From Caenimonas koreensis DSM 17982 (GTDB taxonomy: Bacteria > Pseudomonadota > Gammaproteobacteria > Burkholderiales > Burkholderiaceae_C): a stretch of DNA of 64,000 nucleotides. The DNA lies in assembly GCF_009646335.1 (NCBI RefSeq), contig NZ_WJBU01000009.1, positions 124,001 through 188,000 of the forward strand, written 5' to 3'. The notes below the pieces were generated by a model. It was given only the letters and a program-made list of their open reading frames with translations, searched no databases and was not told where the DNA came from. Position 1 is the stretch's first letter, and each line of letters opens with the position of its first letter. Position numbers and translations under genes: made by a program. Of this stretch, positions 44,416 through 54,690 are shown piece after piece.

Positions 44416-45465
44416 ATGACTACTCTGGCTGTCGACTGCATGGGGGGTGACCATGGCCCCCGGGTCACGCTCGCCGCCTGCCGCCACTTCCTGGAATCCC
44501 ACGAGCAGGCACACCTGTTGCTGGTCGGCGTGCCTGACAGCCTGAAGGGGTTCCATCATCCTCGCGCGACCGTGGTGGGTGCCTCTGAAGTCGTCGCGAT
44601 GGACGACCCGGTCGAAGTGGCGCTGCGCCGCAAAAAAGACTCTTCCATGCGCGTGGCGATCCAGCAGGTCAAGGACGGCAACGCGCAGGCCGCCGTTTCT
44701 GCCGGCAACACAGGGGCGCTGATGGCGCTGGCGCGATACCTCCTCAAGACCGTCGAGGGAATTGACCGGCCGGCCATTGCCTATCCGTTGCCGAACGCAA
44801 AAGGCGGCGCCACGACCGTGCTTGACCTGGGTGCCAATGTGGACTGCTCCGAGCAGCATTTGCTCCAGTTCGCCGTCATGGGCTCGGCACTGGTGTCTGC
44901 GCTCAACCATGTCGAAGCACCCACAGTCGGCCTCCTGAACATCGGCGAAGAACAGATAAAAGGCAGCGAAGTAATTAAAAAAGCTGGCGAATTGCTGCGT
45001 TCAGCTGCTAACTCCGGCGATCTCAATTTTTATGGAAATGTCGAGGGCAACGATATTTTCAAGGGAACGACCGACATCGTCGTGTGTGACGGTTTTGTCG
45101 GCAACGTGGCCCTCAAGACTAGCGAGGGTCTCGCCCAAATGATTGGTGGCTTCCTGAAGGAAGAGTTTTCTCGAAATATTTTCACCAAAATTGCAGCAAT
45201 TGCTGTCTATCCGATCCTATCTTCCTTTAAAAATCGGGTTGACTACCGTCGCTACAACGGCGCGGCACTCTTGGGCCTGCGCGGCCTTGTCTTCAAGAGC
45301 CATGGCTCAGCCGACGAGGTCGCTTTCGAGCAGGCTTTGAATCGGGCTTATGATGCGGCCCGAAACAACTTGCTTGAGCGCGTCCAGGCCCGAATTGCCC
45401 ATGCCCGGCCCTTGCTGGCCGCACCTGATGAGCCTGTGCCCAACAATGACGCTGTCACCGCCTGA
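44416..45465 (+). CDS. plsX: Phosphate acyltransferase PlsX
   Basis: The 349-residue peripheral membrane enzyme converts acyl-ACP to acyl-phosphate for phospholipid synthesis. It starts [12 protein letters not shown], the invariant PlsX opening, and shows [20 protein letters not shown] and [11 protein letters not shown]. It is complete. The middle of the gene (about 44940-45240) is clearly more AT-rich than the rest, with codons such as ATA, GTA-ATT-AAA and TTT that are rare elsewhere in the window. The stop region is duplicated just downstream. It is the first gene of the plsX-fabH-fabD-fabG-acpP-fabF series. Confidence 0.96.
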   Translation: MTTLAVDCMGGDHGPRVTLAACRHFLESHEQAHLLLVGVPDSLKGFHHPRATVVGASEVVAMDDPVEVALRRKKDSSMRVAIQQVKDGNAQAAVSAGNTGALMALARYLLKTVEGIDRPAIAYPLPNAKGGATTVLDLGANVDCSEQHLLQFAVMGSALVSALNHVEAPTVGLLNIGEEQIKGSEVIKKAGELLRSAANSGDLNFYGNVEGNDIFKGTTDIVVCDGFVGNVALKTSEGLAQMIGGFLKEEFSRNIFTKIAAIAVYPILSSFKNRVDYRRYNGAALLGLRGLVFKSHGSADEVAFEQALNRAYDAARNNLLERVQARIAHARPLLAAPDEPVPNNDAVTA

Positions 45466-45491
45466 TAAAAACGACGCTGTAGCCGCCTGAT
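45448..45491 (+). repeat. Direct repeat at the plsX stop codon
   Basis: GACGCTGTCACCGCCTGAT (45448-45466) is repeated as GACGCTGTAGCCGCCTGAT (45473-45491) with a 25-base period and two mismatches. It is a recent-looking duplication of the end of plsX including its TGA stop; the second copy runs up to the fabH start. Confidence 0.8.
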
Positions 45492-45493
45492 CG

Positions 45494-46471
45494 ATGAACA
45501 AATATTCGCGCATTACCGGCACCGGAAGCTACCTGCCGCCGCGGCGTGTGACCAATGCGGATCTTGCTGCCGAACTGGCGGCCACCGGAATCGAAACGTC
45601 CGACCAGTGGATCGTTGAGCGCACAGGTATTCATTCCCGCTACTTTGCAGCGCCTGATGTCACCAGCAGCGACCTGGGCGCTCAGGCAGCGCGCAACGCG
45701 CTGGAGGCAGCCGGCCGCAACGCCGACGAAATCGACCTGATCATCGTCGCCACATCGACACCCGACATGGTGTTCCCGTCAGCGGCCTGCATCCTGCAGA
45801 ACAAGCTCGGCATTGCCGGGTGCGCGGCGTTCGATGTTCAGGCGGTGTGCAGCGGCTTCGTCTACGCGCTCACGATCGCTGACGCAATGATCCGCACCGG
45901 CTCGGCCAGCAAGGCGCTGGTCATCGGCGCAGAAGTCTTCTCGCGCATCCTTGATTTCACCGACCGCACGACCTGCGTTCTCTTTGGGGACGGCGCTGGC
46001 GCTGTTGTTCTCGAAGCCTCGGACACCCCGGGTATTCTGGCGACCGACCTCCACGCTGACGGCAAGCACGTGGGCATCCTGTGCGTGCCGGGTACTGTTT
46101 CGGGCGGCAAGATCCTGGGCGATCCGCTGCTCAAGATGGATGGCCAGGCCGTTTTCAAGCTGGCGATCGGCGTGCTTGAAGATGCCGCGCGCGCCACCCT
46201 GACCAAGGCAGGCCGTACCGAGGCCGACATCGACTGGCTTATTCCCCACCAGGCGAATATCCGGATCATGCAAGGCACCGCCAGGAAGCTGAAGATGTCG
46301 CTCGACAAGCTCATCGTGACAGTGAACGAGCATGGCAATACATCTGCCGCATCAATCCCGCTGGCCCTGGACGCGTCGGTGAGAAGCGGCAAGATCAAAA
46401 AAGGTGACACGTTGATGCTCGAAGGCGTCGGCGGCGGCTTTACCTGGGGCGCGGTGCTGCTCGACTTCTGA
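45494..46471 (+). CDS. fabH: Beta-ketoacyl-ACP synthase III
   Basis: The 325-residue thiolase-fold enzyme condenses acetyl-CoA with malonyl-ACP to start fatty-acid synthesis. The catalytic triad is intact: Cys119 in AVCSGF, His252 in PHQANIRI and Asn282 in EHGNTSAAS. The C-terminal [11 protein letters not shown] is typical. It starts close behind plsX and 26 bases before fabD, so all are in one operon. Confidence 0.97.
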   Translation: MNKYSRITGTGSYLPPRRVTNADLAAELAATGIETSDQWIVERTGIHSRYFAAPDVTSSDLGAQAARNALEAAGRNADEIDLIIVATSTPDMVFPSAACILQNKLGIAGCAAFDVQAVCSGFVYALTIADAMIRTGSASKALVIGAEVFSRILDFTDRTTCVLFGDGAGAVVLEASDTPGILATDLHADGKHVGILCVPGTVSGGKILGDPLLKMDGQAVFKLAIGVLEDAARATLTKAGRTEADIDWLIPHQANIRIMQGTARKLKMSLDKLIVTVNEHGNTSAASIPLALDASVRSGKIKKGDTLMLEGVGGGFTWGAVLLDF

Positions 46472-46497
46472 GCCGATCCATTTTTTCAAACACAAGA

Positions 46498-47444
46498 ATG
46501 AAACCGTTTGCATTTGTTTTTCCAGGCCAAGGTTCGCAGTCCGTCGGCATGCTGGATGCATGGGGCGATCACCCGGCTGTGACGGGCGCGCTGCAGGAAG
46601 CCTCGGACGCGTTGGGCGAAGACCTGGCCAGGCTCATCAAGGAGGGGCCGAAGGAAGCGCTTGGCCTGACGACCAACACGCAGCCTGTGATGCTGGTAGC
46701 CGGTGTCGCGGTCTATCGTGCGTGGCTGGCTGAGGGCGGCTATGCGCCGGCCGCCGTGGCGGGCCACTCGCTGGGTGAGTATTCGGCGCTGGTTGCCTCC
46801 GGTGTGCTCAGCCTCGCGCAGGCCGCTCCGCTGGTGCGCTTTCGCGCGCGGGCCATGCAAGAGGCGGTGCCGGTCGGCACCGGTGCAATGGCAGCCATCC
46901 TGGGCATGCCTGCGCAACAGGTGATAGATGGTTGCGCGGAAGCTGCTCGCACGTTCGGCGCGAACAGCAGCGAAGTCGTCGAGGCGGTGAACTTCAACGA
47001 CCCTGCCCAGACCGTCATCGCCGGCAGCAAGGCCGCGGTCGAAAAGGCCTGCGAGGTGTTGAAGGCCAATGGTGCCAAGCGCGCGTTGGCGCTGCCGGTG
47101 TCGGCGCCGTTCCACTCCAGCCTGATGAAGCCTGCAGCCGAAAAGCTCAAGGACAAGCTCGCGGCAACGCAATTCGCGCAGCCGCAAATTCCGGTCATCA
47201 ACAATATCGAGGCAAAGATAGAGACGGATCCTGATCGCATCCGGGCCGCTCTCTATGAGCAGGCCTTCGGGCCGGTTCGCTGGGTCGAATGTGTGCAGGC
47301 CATCAAGGCGCGCGCGATCACGACGGTCGTGGAGTGCGGGCCGGGCAAAGTCCTGGCAGGCATGGTCAAGCGCATCGACGGCGACCTGACGGGCGTGGCA
47401 ATGTTCGACCCCGCATCACTGGCCGAGGCGAAAGGGCTGCTCGC

Positions 47445-47448
<4 letters not shown>
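46498..47448 (+). CDS. fabD: Malonyl-CoA:ACP transacylase
   Basis: The 316-residue enzyme loads malonyl groups onto acyl carrier protein. FVFPGQGSQ opens the fold, Ser91 in GHSLGEYSALVA is the nucleophile, and His206 in SAPFHSSLM is the partner. Length and motifs are canonical. The stop overlaps the fabG start by four bases. Confidence 0.97.
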
Positions 47449-48546
<1,098 letters not shown>

Positions 48547-48578
48547 GGTCAGTTGGCTTTGACTAGTTGGGGCATGCC

Positions 48579-49826
48579 ATGACTGGACGCCGAGTCGTCG
48601 TCACCGGCCTGGGCTGTGTCAGCCCTGTGGGCAATACGGTGGCGCAATCGTGGGCCAATCTCATCGAGGGCAAGTCGGGCATCGCGGATATCACGCTGTT
48701 CGACGCCAGCCCGTTCGCGGTGAAGTTCGCCGGTGAAGTGAAGGGTTTCAACATCGGCGACTACATCGCCGAGAAGGAAGCCCGCCACATGGACCGGTTC
48801 ATCCACCTTGGCCTGGCGGCAGCCTGCCAGGCGGTGGTCGATAGCGGCTTGAAGGTCAATGACGCGCTCGATGTCGACGAGTCCACTCGTATTGGCGTGA
48901 ACATCGGCGCTGGCATTGGCGGCTTGCCCATGATCGAGACCACCCACGCCGATCTGACGAACCGCGGCCCGCGCCGTATCTCGCCGTTCTTCGTGCCAGC
49001 CTCGATCATCAACATGATCTCAGGTCATGTGTCGATCAAATACGGCTTTCGCGGCCCCAATATCGCAGTTGTCACGGCTTGCACGACGGGCCTTCATGCC
49101 ATCGGCCTTTCGGCGCGGCTCATCCAGTGCGGTGACGCCGACGTGATGATTGCCGGCGGGGCGGAATCGGCGATTTCTCCTTTGGGGATCGGCGGTTTTG
49201 CTTCGGCGCGTGCCCTGTCCACTCGCAACGACGATCCGACCACGGCTTCGCGCCCCTGGGACAAGGATCGAGATGGTTTCGTGCTGGGTGAGGGTGCGGG
49301 CGTTCTCGTGCTTGAGGAGTACGAACATGCGAAAGCGCGAGGTGCAAAGATTTATGCGGAGCTTTCGGGCTTTGGCATGAGTGCCGATGCGTATCACATG
49401 ACTGCGCCTGACGTTGATGGCCCCCGCCGTTCAATGGTGAGCGCGCTGCGCGATGCAGGCGTCAATACGGATGAGGTGAACTACCTCAACGCGCATGGCA
49501 CTTCGACGCCGCTGGGCGACCTGAATGAAACCAACGCGATCAAGCTCGCGTTCGGCGAATCCGCGCGCAAGCTGGTGGTGAATTCGACGAAGTCGATGAC
49601 GGGTCACCTGCTCGGTGGCGCAGGCGGCATCGAATCGGTGTTCACGGTGCTGGCACTGCATGAGCAGAAAAGCCCGCCCACGATCAACATCTTCAACCAG
49701 GACCCGGAGTGTGACCTGGACTACTGCGCCAACACAGCGCGTGACATGAAGATCGACGTGGCCGTGAAGAACAACTTCGGCTTTGGCGGCACCAACGGCA
49801 CCCTGGTCTTCAAGCGTCTGCGCTGA
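48579..49826 (+). CDS. fabF: Beta-ketoacyl-ACP synthase II
   Basis: The 415-residue condensing enzyme elongates acyl-ACP. The active-site triad Cys168 (VTACTTG), His306 (NAHGTST) and His343 ([10 protein letters not shown]) is complete, and [11 protein letters not shown] closes the fold. ATG 48579 is preferred; TTG 48567 in the same frame is a weaker alternative. It ends the fab operon, and a hairpin at 49872-49905 may terminate it. Confidence 0.97.
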   Translation: MTGRRVVVTGLGCVSPVGNTVAQSWANLIEGKSGIADITLFDASPFAVKFAGEVKGFNIGDYIAEKEARHMDRFIHLGLAAACQAVVDSGLKVNDALDVDESTRIGVNIGAGIGGLPMIETTHADLTNRGPRRISPFFVPASIINMISGHVSIKYGFRGPNIAVVTACTTGLHAIGLSARLIQCGDADVMIAGGAESAISPLGIGGFASARALSTRNDDPTTASRPWDKDRDGFVLGEGAGVLVLEEYEHAKARGAKIYAELSGFGMSADAYHMTAPDVDGPRRSMVSALRDAGVNTDEVNYLNAHGTSTPLGDLNETNAIKLAFGESARKLVVNSTKSMTGHLLGGAGGIESVFTVLALHEQKSPPTINIFNQDPECDLDYCANTARDMKIDVAVKNNFGFGGTNGTLVFKRLR

Positions 49827-49865
49827 GCAGCGCTCACGAATCGCGACGTTGCCCGCTGACCATCA

Positions 49866-50324
49866 ATGCACAACGCCCCGTCGGTGACTTACCCGGTGGG
49901 GCGTTCGCGTTTCTCGGGATGGCTTTCCCTGCTGCTCTGGCTGTTGGGCCTCGCGTCGGTGTTGATGTGGTGGACTACCGCGGCAGCGCCTGGGTGGCGC
50001 GGCTTCGCGATGGCGCTCGCTGTGGTGGCAGCCGGCGTCTGCGCGGGCGTCGCATGGTGGCGCAGCGCAGTTGGGCAGCTGCACTGGGACGGCGAGAGCT
50101 GGCAATGGACGCAGCACCTTGCAACGCGCGAGGGCACCGTGACCACACGGCTCGACTTGCAGAAGTGGATGCTGCTGCAATGGCAGGCCGGCGACGCGAG
50201 CCGCTGGCTCTGGCTGGAGCGCTCGCGCGAGCCGGCGAGCTGGGATGACCTGCGCCGTGCGGTATATTCGCGCGCCAGACCCAACCCGCTGCCCATGGCG
50301 CAGCCCGCGGCGGGTCGATCATGA
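49866..50324 (+). CDS. Small membrane protein, YgfX-like
   Basis: The 152-residue protein has two transmembrane helices (about 18-36 and 44-64) and a soluble C-terminal part with WDGESWQW, LQKWMLLQWQA, RWLWLERS and WDDLRRAVYSR. This layout recalls YgfX/CptA-type proteins, but similarity is too low to assign a role. It overlaps rpoE by four bases and so is likely cotranscribed with the sigma-E genes. The ATG at 49866 sits at the foot of a strong hairpin; GTG 49884 and GTG 49896 are alternative starts. Confidence 0.65.
   Translation: MHNAPSVTYPVGRSRFSGWLSLLLWLLGLASVLMWWTTAAAPGWRGFAMALAVVAAGVCAGVAWWRSAVGQLHWDGESWQWTQHLATREGTVTTRLDLQKWMLLQWQAGDASRWLWLERSREPASWDDLRRAVYSRARPNPLPMAQPAAGRS
49872..49905 (+). 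terminator. Hairpin overlapping the YgfX-like start
   Basis: AACGCCCC (49872-49879) pairs with GGGGCGTT (49898-49905), with inner complementarity (GTCGG/CCGGT). It lies 46 bases after fabF and could terminate the fab operon or hide the translation start of the next gene. A weak T-rich tract follows. Confidence 0.5.
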
Positions 50325-50956
50325 CGAAGTCGCCCTCTCCACCTACCTCCTCCGATACCGACCTGATGCTGGTCGAGAGTACCGTCGCGGGTGACCACAA
50401 GGCCTTTGAGCTGCTGGTGCTGAAGTACCAGCGCCGCATTGAGCGGTTGATCGGCCGCATGGTTCGCGACACCGACCTCATCGAAGACATCGCCCAGGAG
50501 ACGTTCATCCGCGCCTACCGCGCGCTAGCGCAGTTCCGGGGCGAGGCGCAGTTTTATACATGGCTGTATCGCATCGCCGTCAACACGGCAAAAAAGGCGC
50601 TGGTCGACATGAAGCGCGACCCGACTGTCTCGGAAACTGCGTTGCGCGGCGCAAGCGGCGATGAAGAAGATGAAACTTCCGGCGTTCAGAACGAACTAAC
50701 CTCGTCTGAAACCCCGGAAACAGTGCTTGCAGCCAAGGAGATTGCGGCTGCGGTGAACGCCGCCATGGAAGCATTGCCTGAAGAGTTGCGCCAGGCGGTG
50801 ACGCTGCGCGAAATCGAGGGCCTGAGTTATGAAGAGATCGCGGAAGTGATGAATTGTCCGATCGGTACCGTGCGGTCCCGAATCTTTCGGGCTCGCGAAG
50901 CGATTTCGACCAAGGTCAAGCCCATGCTGGAAAACCAGACAGGCAAGCGGTGGTGA
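50321..50956 (+). CDS. rpoE: ECF sigma factor, sigma-E type
   Basis: The 211-residue sigma factor has region 2 at about 25-95 (YQRRIERLIGRMVRD, EDIAQETFIRAYRAL, WLYRIAVNTAKK). Region 4 is at about 148-200 (LPEELRQAVTLREIEGLSY, GTVRSRIFRAREAI). An acidic linker lies between, longer than in E. coli RpoE. It directs envelope-stress transcription and is held by the membrane anti-sigma encoded next. It overlaps the upstream gene by four bases. Confidence 0.95.
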   Translation: MTKSPSPPTSSDTDLMLVESTVAGDHKAFELLVLKYQRRIERLIGRMVRDTDLIEDIAQETFIRAYRALAQFRGEAQFYTWLYRIAVNTAKKALVDMKRDPTVSETALRGASGDEEDETSGVQNELTSSETPETVLAAKEIAAAVNAAMEALPEELRQAVTLREIEGLSYEEIAEVMNCPIGTVRSRIFRAREAISTKVKPMLENQTGKRW

Positions 50957-50978
50957 AGCCCGAACGGGAAGGCAAGAG

Positions 50979-51578
50979 ATGATGGACAACATGCAGGATC
51001 AGAAAATCACCGAGATCGTCTCGGCGCTGGCAGACGGTCAGTTGAGCGGCGACGAGTTTGCTCATGGCGTCGAGCTGGTCGCGGGCAATGAAGCTGCACG
51101 CCAGACCTGGCACACCTACCATCTGATCGGCGATGTGCTTCGCTCGGGCGACTGCTCCAATGCCGCAGTGCCCGATGCCTTCATGAGCCGCTTGCATGAA
51201 CGGCTTCGCCTGGAACAGGCGCCGGTGCGCGCGAGCGAACAGGTTCAGGTGATCACTGGCGCTGTCGTTGCGAGCGACGCTGCCAACGACTCGAGCTTTC
51301 GCTGGAAGCTGGTGGCCGGCTTTGCATCGCTTGCGGCCGTTGCGGCTATCGGCTGGACGGTGGCCAGTGTCCAGCCCGGCTCGAATGCGCAACCGCAACT
51401 GGCCGCGGCCCAGCCGCCTGCCGGCACTGTGCTGGCGGGTAGTGAACGCGGCGCGATGATGCGCGATCCGCGTCTGGACGAATTCCTGGCGGCCCATCGC
51501 GAGCTCGGTGGCGCGACTGCGCTGCAAATGCCAGCCGGATTTATCCGCAACGCCACCTTCGAAGGGGCGAGCCGCTAG
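50979..51578 (+). CDS. rseA: Sigma-E anti-sigma factor (RseA/MucA type)
   Basis: The 199-residue inner-membrane protein has an N-terminal cytoplasmic anti-sigma domain (KITEIVSALADGQLSGDEF and WHTYHLIGDVLRS), one transmembrane helix at about 110-130, and a periplasmic tail. It sequesters sigma-E until cleaved under envelope stress. ATGs at 50979, 50982 and 50991 are all in frame; the last gives a protein beginning MQDQKITEIV, the usual family start. It lies between rpoE and rseB. Confidence 0.93.
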   Translation: MMDNMQDQKITEIVSALADGQLSGDEFAHGVELVAGNEAARQTWHTYHLIGDVLRSGDCSNAAVPDAFMSRLHERLRLEQAPVRASEQVQVITGAVVASDAANDSSFRWKLVAGFASLAAVAAIGWTVASVQPGSNAQPQLAAAQPPAGTVLAGSERGAMMRDPRLDEFLAAHRELGGATALQMPAGFIRNATFEGASR

Positions 51579-51592
51579 GCGGTGACCGACCC

Positions 51593-52639
51593 ATGCAGAC
51601 ATTTCGCAGGACGAACACGCTTGCAGCGGCAGTCTGGCTGTGCGGGCTGAGTGCCGCGCAGGCGCAGGTGCAGCCGCTGCCCCAGGGCGGACCCGGCTAC
51701 ATGCCGCCCCCGGCAGTGTCCAGTGGGCCTGAACGCTCGGTCAGTGAATGGCTGGTGCGCATGCATGAAGCATCCCGCGTGCGCAGCTACATCGGGACGT
51801 TCGTCGTGTCGTCCAACAACGGGGCGATGTCAAGCGCGCGCATCTGGCATGCGTGCGAGGGCGACCAGCAGATCGAACGCGTCGAATCCCTGACGGGTGC
51901 GCCTCGGTCCACTTTCCGCCGCAACGATGAGGTGGTGACTTTCCTGCCCGAGCATCATGTCGTGCGCACCGAAAAGCGGGAGTCGCTCGGCCTGTTCCCG
52001 AACCTGCTCAAGTCCACCGACAGCTCCATCCCTGATTTCTACAGCGCACGCCGTATCGGGCATGACCGGGTTGCCGGCTTTTTTACCGACGTCGTCCAGC
52101 TGCTTCCCAAAGACAACCTGCGCTACGGCTATCGCATCTGGAGCGAGCGCAAGTCCGGCCTTGTCGTGAAGCTGCAAACCGTCGACAGCGATGGCGCGGT
52201 GCTCGAGCAGGCCGCATTTTCCGAACTCCAGCTCGACGCGCCCGTGCGCCTGGACAAGCTGAACCAGATGATGTCGGCCACTGACGGCTGGCGCATCGAG
52301 CGTGCCGAGGCTTTGAAGACCACCGCCGACAAAGAGGGCTGGCAGCTTCGCGCCGCAGTGGCGGGCTTCAAGCCGATCAACTGCTACAAGCGCCCGGGAG
52401 GCGCGGCTGGCTCGCCTTCCGAGGGCGCGATGCACTGGATTTTTTCAGACGGCCTGGCGGCGGTGTCGCTCTTTGTCGAGAATTTCGACGCGCGCCGCCA
52501 CACGCAGGAAGGCATCTTCGCCAGCGGCGCGACGCACACGCTCACCCACCACTTGCAGGACTGGTGGCTCACCGCAGTGGGCGAGGTCCCGCCCCAGACG
52601 CTGCGCGCGTTCGCGCAAAGCCTTGAGCGGCGCAAGTAA
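51593..52639 (+). CDS. rseB: Sigma-E regulatory protein RseB/MucB
   Basis: The 348-residue periplasmic protein has a signal peptide ending near SAAQAQ (residues 20-25). It then carries the MucB/RseB N-terminal lipoprotein-like fold (SEWLVRMHEASRVRSYIGTF) and a C-terminal domain ending with HHLQDWWLTAVGEVPPQTL. It binds RseA's periplasmic tail and protects it from cleavage until lipids or LPS signal stress. It follows rseA by 14 bases and precedes the mucD protease. Confidence 0.93.
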   Translation: MQTFRRTNTLAAAVWLCGLSAAQAQVQPLPQGGPGYMPPPAVSSGPERSVSEWLVRMHEASRVRSYIGTFVVSSNNGAMSSARIWHACEGDQQIERVESLTGAPRSTFRRNDEVVTFLPEHHVVRTEKRESLGLFPNLLKSTDSSIPDFYSARRIGHDRVAGFFTDVVQLLPKDNLRYGYRIWSERKSGLVVKLQTVDSDGAVLEQAAFSELQLDAPVRLDKLNQMMSATDGWRIERAEALKTTADKEGWQLRAAVAGFKPINCYKRPGGAAGSPSEGAMHWIFSDGLAAVSLFVENFDARRHTQEGIFASGATHTLTHHLQDWWLTAVGEVPPQTLRAFAQSLERRK

Positions 52640-52692
52640 GCCCCCAAATCCCCACGGATCCCCTTCGAATCCCTGTTCATTGAAAGGTCGAC

Positions 52693-54177
52693 ATGTTCCA
52701 GATTGAATGGAAAAAAGTTCGGGCCTATGCCGTCGTCGCCGCACTGGCGGTGACGACCACCGTAGCCCTCATCCCGGCCAAGCCCGTCGTCGCGCAGTCG
52801 CGCACCTTGCCGGACTTCACGGATCTCGTCGAGCAGGTCGGGCCTTCGGTGGTGAACATCCGCACGATCGAGAAGGTCCGCACCAGCGCGTCGGGCCTGC
52901 CGGGCGGCATGGATGAAGAAATGCAGGAATTCTTCCGGCGCTTTTTTGGCCAGCCCATGCCCAATGTGCCGCGTGGGCAGACACCTCGCCCCAATCGTCC
53001 GGCCCCGGATGAAGAGCAGTCGCAGCCGCGCGGTGTCGGCTCTGGTTTCATCCTCACGTCTGACGGCTATGTGATGACCAACGCCCACGTCGTCGAAGGC
53101 GCCGACGAGGTAATCGTCACCCTGCCCGACAAGGACAAGCGCGAATTTAAGGCCCGGATCATCGGCTTCGACAAACGCAGTGACGTGGCCGTCGTGAAGA
53201 TCGAAGGCAGCGGTTTTCCTGCCGTGAAAATCGGCGACGTGAACCGCCTGCGCGTCGGTGAATGGGTCATGGCGATCGGCTCGCCATTCGGCCTCGACAA
53301 CAGCGTCACCGCCGGCATCGTCAGCGCCAAGCAGCGCGACACGGGTGACTACCTGCCGTTCATCCAGACCGACGTGGCCATCAACCCCGGCAACTCCGGC
53401 GGCCCGCTAATCAACATGCGCGGTGAAGTGGTCGGCATCAACAGCCAGATCTATTCGCGCTCCGGCGGCTTCATGGGCATCTCGTTTGCAATCCCGATCG
53501 ACGAGGCCATCCGTGTGAGCGACCAGCTGCGCTCGTCGGGCCGCGTGTCACGCGGGCGCATCGGCGTGCAGATCGACCAGGTCACCAAGGACGTCGCCGA
53601 GTCGATCGGTCTGGGCCGCCCGCAAGGCGCACTCGTGCGCAGCGTCGAGAGCGGCTCGCCTGCCGACAAGGCCGGCGTGGAGGCTGGCGACATCATCACC
53701 AAGTTCAACGGCACGGTGATCGACAAAGCCACTGACCTGCCGCGCGTTGTCGGCAACACCAAGCCGGGGACGCGCAGCACCGTGACGGTCTTCCGCCGCG
53801 GCGGCTCGAAAGATCTCACCGTGACGATCGCCGAGATCGAACCCGAGAAGGTCGCGAAGGCGCCGGCCGCCAAGGAAGAAAAATCCAAGGGATCGCCGGC
53901 CGCGCAATCCATCGGGCTCACCGTGAGCGAGCTCACCGCCGACCAGAAGAAAGAACTGAAGGTCAAGGGCGGCGTGAAGGTGGATGCAGTGACGGATGGC
54001 GCCGCACGCGCCGGCATTCGCGAGGGCGACGTGATCGTCGCGATTGGCAATACCGAAGTGGCGAGCGTGAAGGAGTTCGACGCCGCCGCCGCGAAGATCG
54101 ACAAGACCAAGCCGGTTCCCGTTTTGCTGCGGCGCGGCGATCTGGCCAGCTATGTGCTGATCCGACCCAGCCGATAA
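52693..54177 (+). CDS. mucD: DegP/MucD-type periplasmic serine protease
   Basis: The 494-residue protein has an N-terminal signal (about 10-35, ending VVAQS). The trypsin-like domain carries the triad His132 (TNAHVVEGAD), Asp164 (RSDVAVVKI) and Ser235 (NPGNSGGPL). Two PDZ domains follow (about 285-375 and 405-490). It degrades or refolds damaged envelope proteins, downstream of the sigma-E system encoded just before it. A Pro/Arg-rich loop (95-115) corresponds to the LA loop of Do proteases. A clear terminator follows. Confidence 0.95.
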   Translation: MFQIEWKKVRAYAVVAALAVTTTVALIPAKPVVAQSRTLPDFTDLVEQVGPSVVNIRTIEKVRTSASGLPGGMDEEMQEFFRRFFGQPMPNVPRGQTPRPNRPAPDEEQSQPRGVGSGFILTSDGYVMTNAHVVEGADEVIVTLPDKDKREFKARIIGFDKRSDVAVVKIEGSGFPAVKIGDVNRLRVGEWVMAIGSPFGLDNSVTAGIVSAKQRDTGDYLPFIQTDVAINPGNSGGPLINMRGEVVGINSQIYSRSGGFMGISFAIPIDEAIRVSDQLRSSGRVSRGRIGVQIDQVTKDVAESIGLGRPQGALVRSVESGSPADKAGVEAGDIITKFNGTVIDKATDLPRVVGNTKPGTRSTVTVFRRGGSKDLTVTIAEIEPEKVAKAPAAKEEKSKGSPAAQSIGLTVSELTADQKKELKVKGGVKVDAVTDGAARAGIREGDVIVAIGNTEVASVKEFDAAAAKIDKTKPVPVLLRRGDLASYVLIRPSR

Positions 54178-54199
54178 GTCAGGTCCAGGTGATCAGAAG

Positions 54200-54233
54200 G
54201 CCCCAACACCCGACTAGGGTTTGGGGCTTTTTT
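54200..54233 (+). terminator. Intrinsic terminator after mucD
   Basis: GCCCCAA (54200-54206) pairs with TTGGGGC (54221-54227), extended by ACC/GGT, and is followed by seven T residues. It closes the rpoE-rseA-rseB-mucD transcript. Confidence 0.9.
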
Positions 54234-54477
54234 CAGGCGGTGACCAAAAAAAGACGGGCGCGGCCAAATTTTTTCGACCTGCTCAGCAATGGAAAATCGG
54301 TTTGCGCGCGCTAACTTATAAATGGGCTAGCAACCTTTTTGGATAGAATCAGAGCTCAGGAGCGACGGTTTGCGGCATATCGAAAGGTCCGCAGTCCACC
54401 ATGCGGGACATTCAGGGCGGCTTTATAGCCGATCCACAGATCACCCACACGTTTTCCCAAACTCCATCCCCCAATTT

Positions 54478-54497
54478 TGTTGATAAGTTGTGAATAA
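54478..54497 (+). promoter_or_regulatory. Two adjacent DnaA-box-like sites
   Basis: TGTGAATAA (54489-54497) is the reverse complement of TTATTCACA, an exact match to the TTATNCACA box. TGTTGATAA (54478-54486) differs by one base from the same consensus. They are on the same strand with 11-base spacing, about one helical turn. A weaker GATCCACA occurs at 54431-54438. Confidence 0.5.
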
Positions 54498-54613
54498 CAT
54501 TGATGTTGCCGGTCTGCAACGAGCCCTTGTGGGCTTGCCGGTCTCTGTACGTTCGGGGCTTTTTGCCTACAATGAAGCTCCAACTATCGCAGTTGCCATA
54601 GATTGTTGGTTTA

Positions 54614-54644
54614 GGGCGCGTCACCACTCGACGCGCCCTTTTTT
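54614..54644 (+). terminator. Strong intrinsic terminator 46 bases before lepA
   Basis: GGGCGCGTC (54614-54622) and GACGCGCCC (54630-54638) form a perfect 9-base stem with a 7-base loop, followed by TTTTTTC. It faces lepA on the plus strand, so it either ends a short upstream transcript or attenuates lepA-lepB expression. Confidence 0.88.
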
Positions 54645-54690
54645 CTTTGTCCCGTGCCTTTTGAATTCAATCACTTAAGCGTTCCCGTTG

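Larger units (their letters stand above)
54234..54690 (+). other. Gene-free stretch upstream of lepA
   Basis: No convincing protein is encoded in these about 450 bases, which are more AT-rich than their surroundings. They hold a TATAAA at 54318-54323 and a TACAAT at 54568-54573, each without a good -35 element. They also hold DnaA-box-like sites near 54478-54497, a direct repeat TGCCGGTCT (54506 and 54536 region) and a terminator at 54614-54644. A small RNA ending at that terminator is possible but unproven. In several relatives a glutaredoxin-like gene occupies this position to my recollection; none is seen here. Confidence 0.5.

Noticed and set aside
54431..54497. Chromosomal replication origin
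   Set aside because: Only two or three DnaA-like boxes are present, and neither dnaA, dnaN, rpmH nor parAB is in the window.
54490..54678. 62-codon plus-strand frame before lepA
   Set aside because: It passes through the perfect terminator stem and T-run, has no ribosome site and resembles nothing known.
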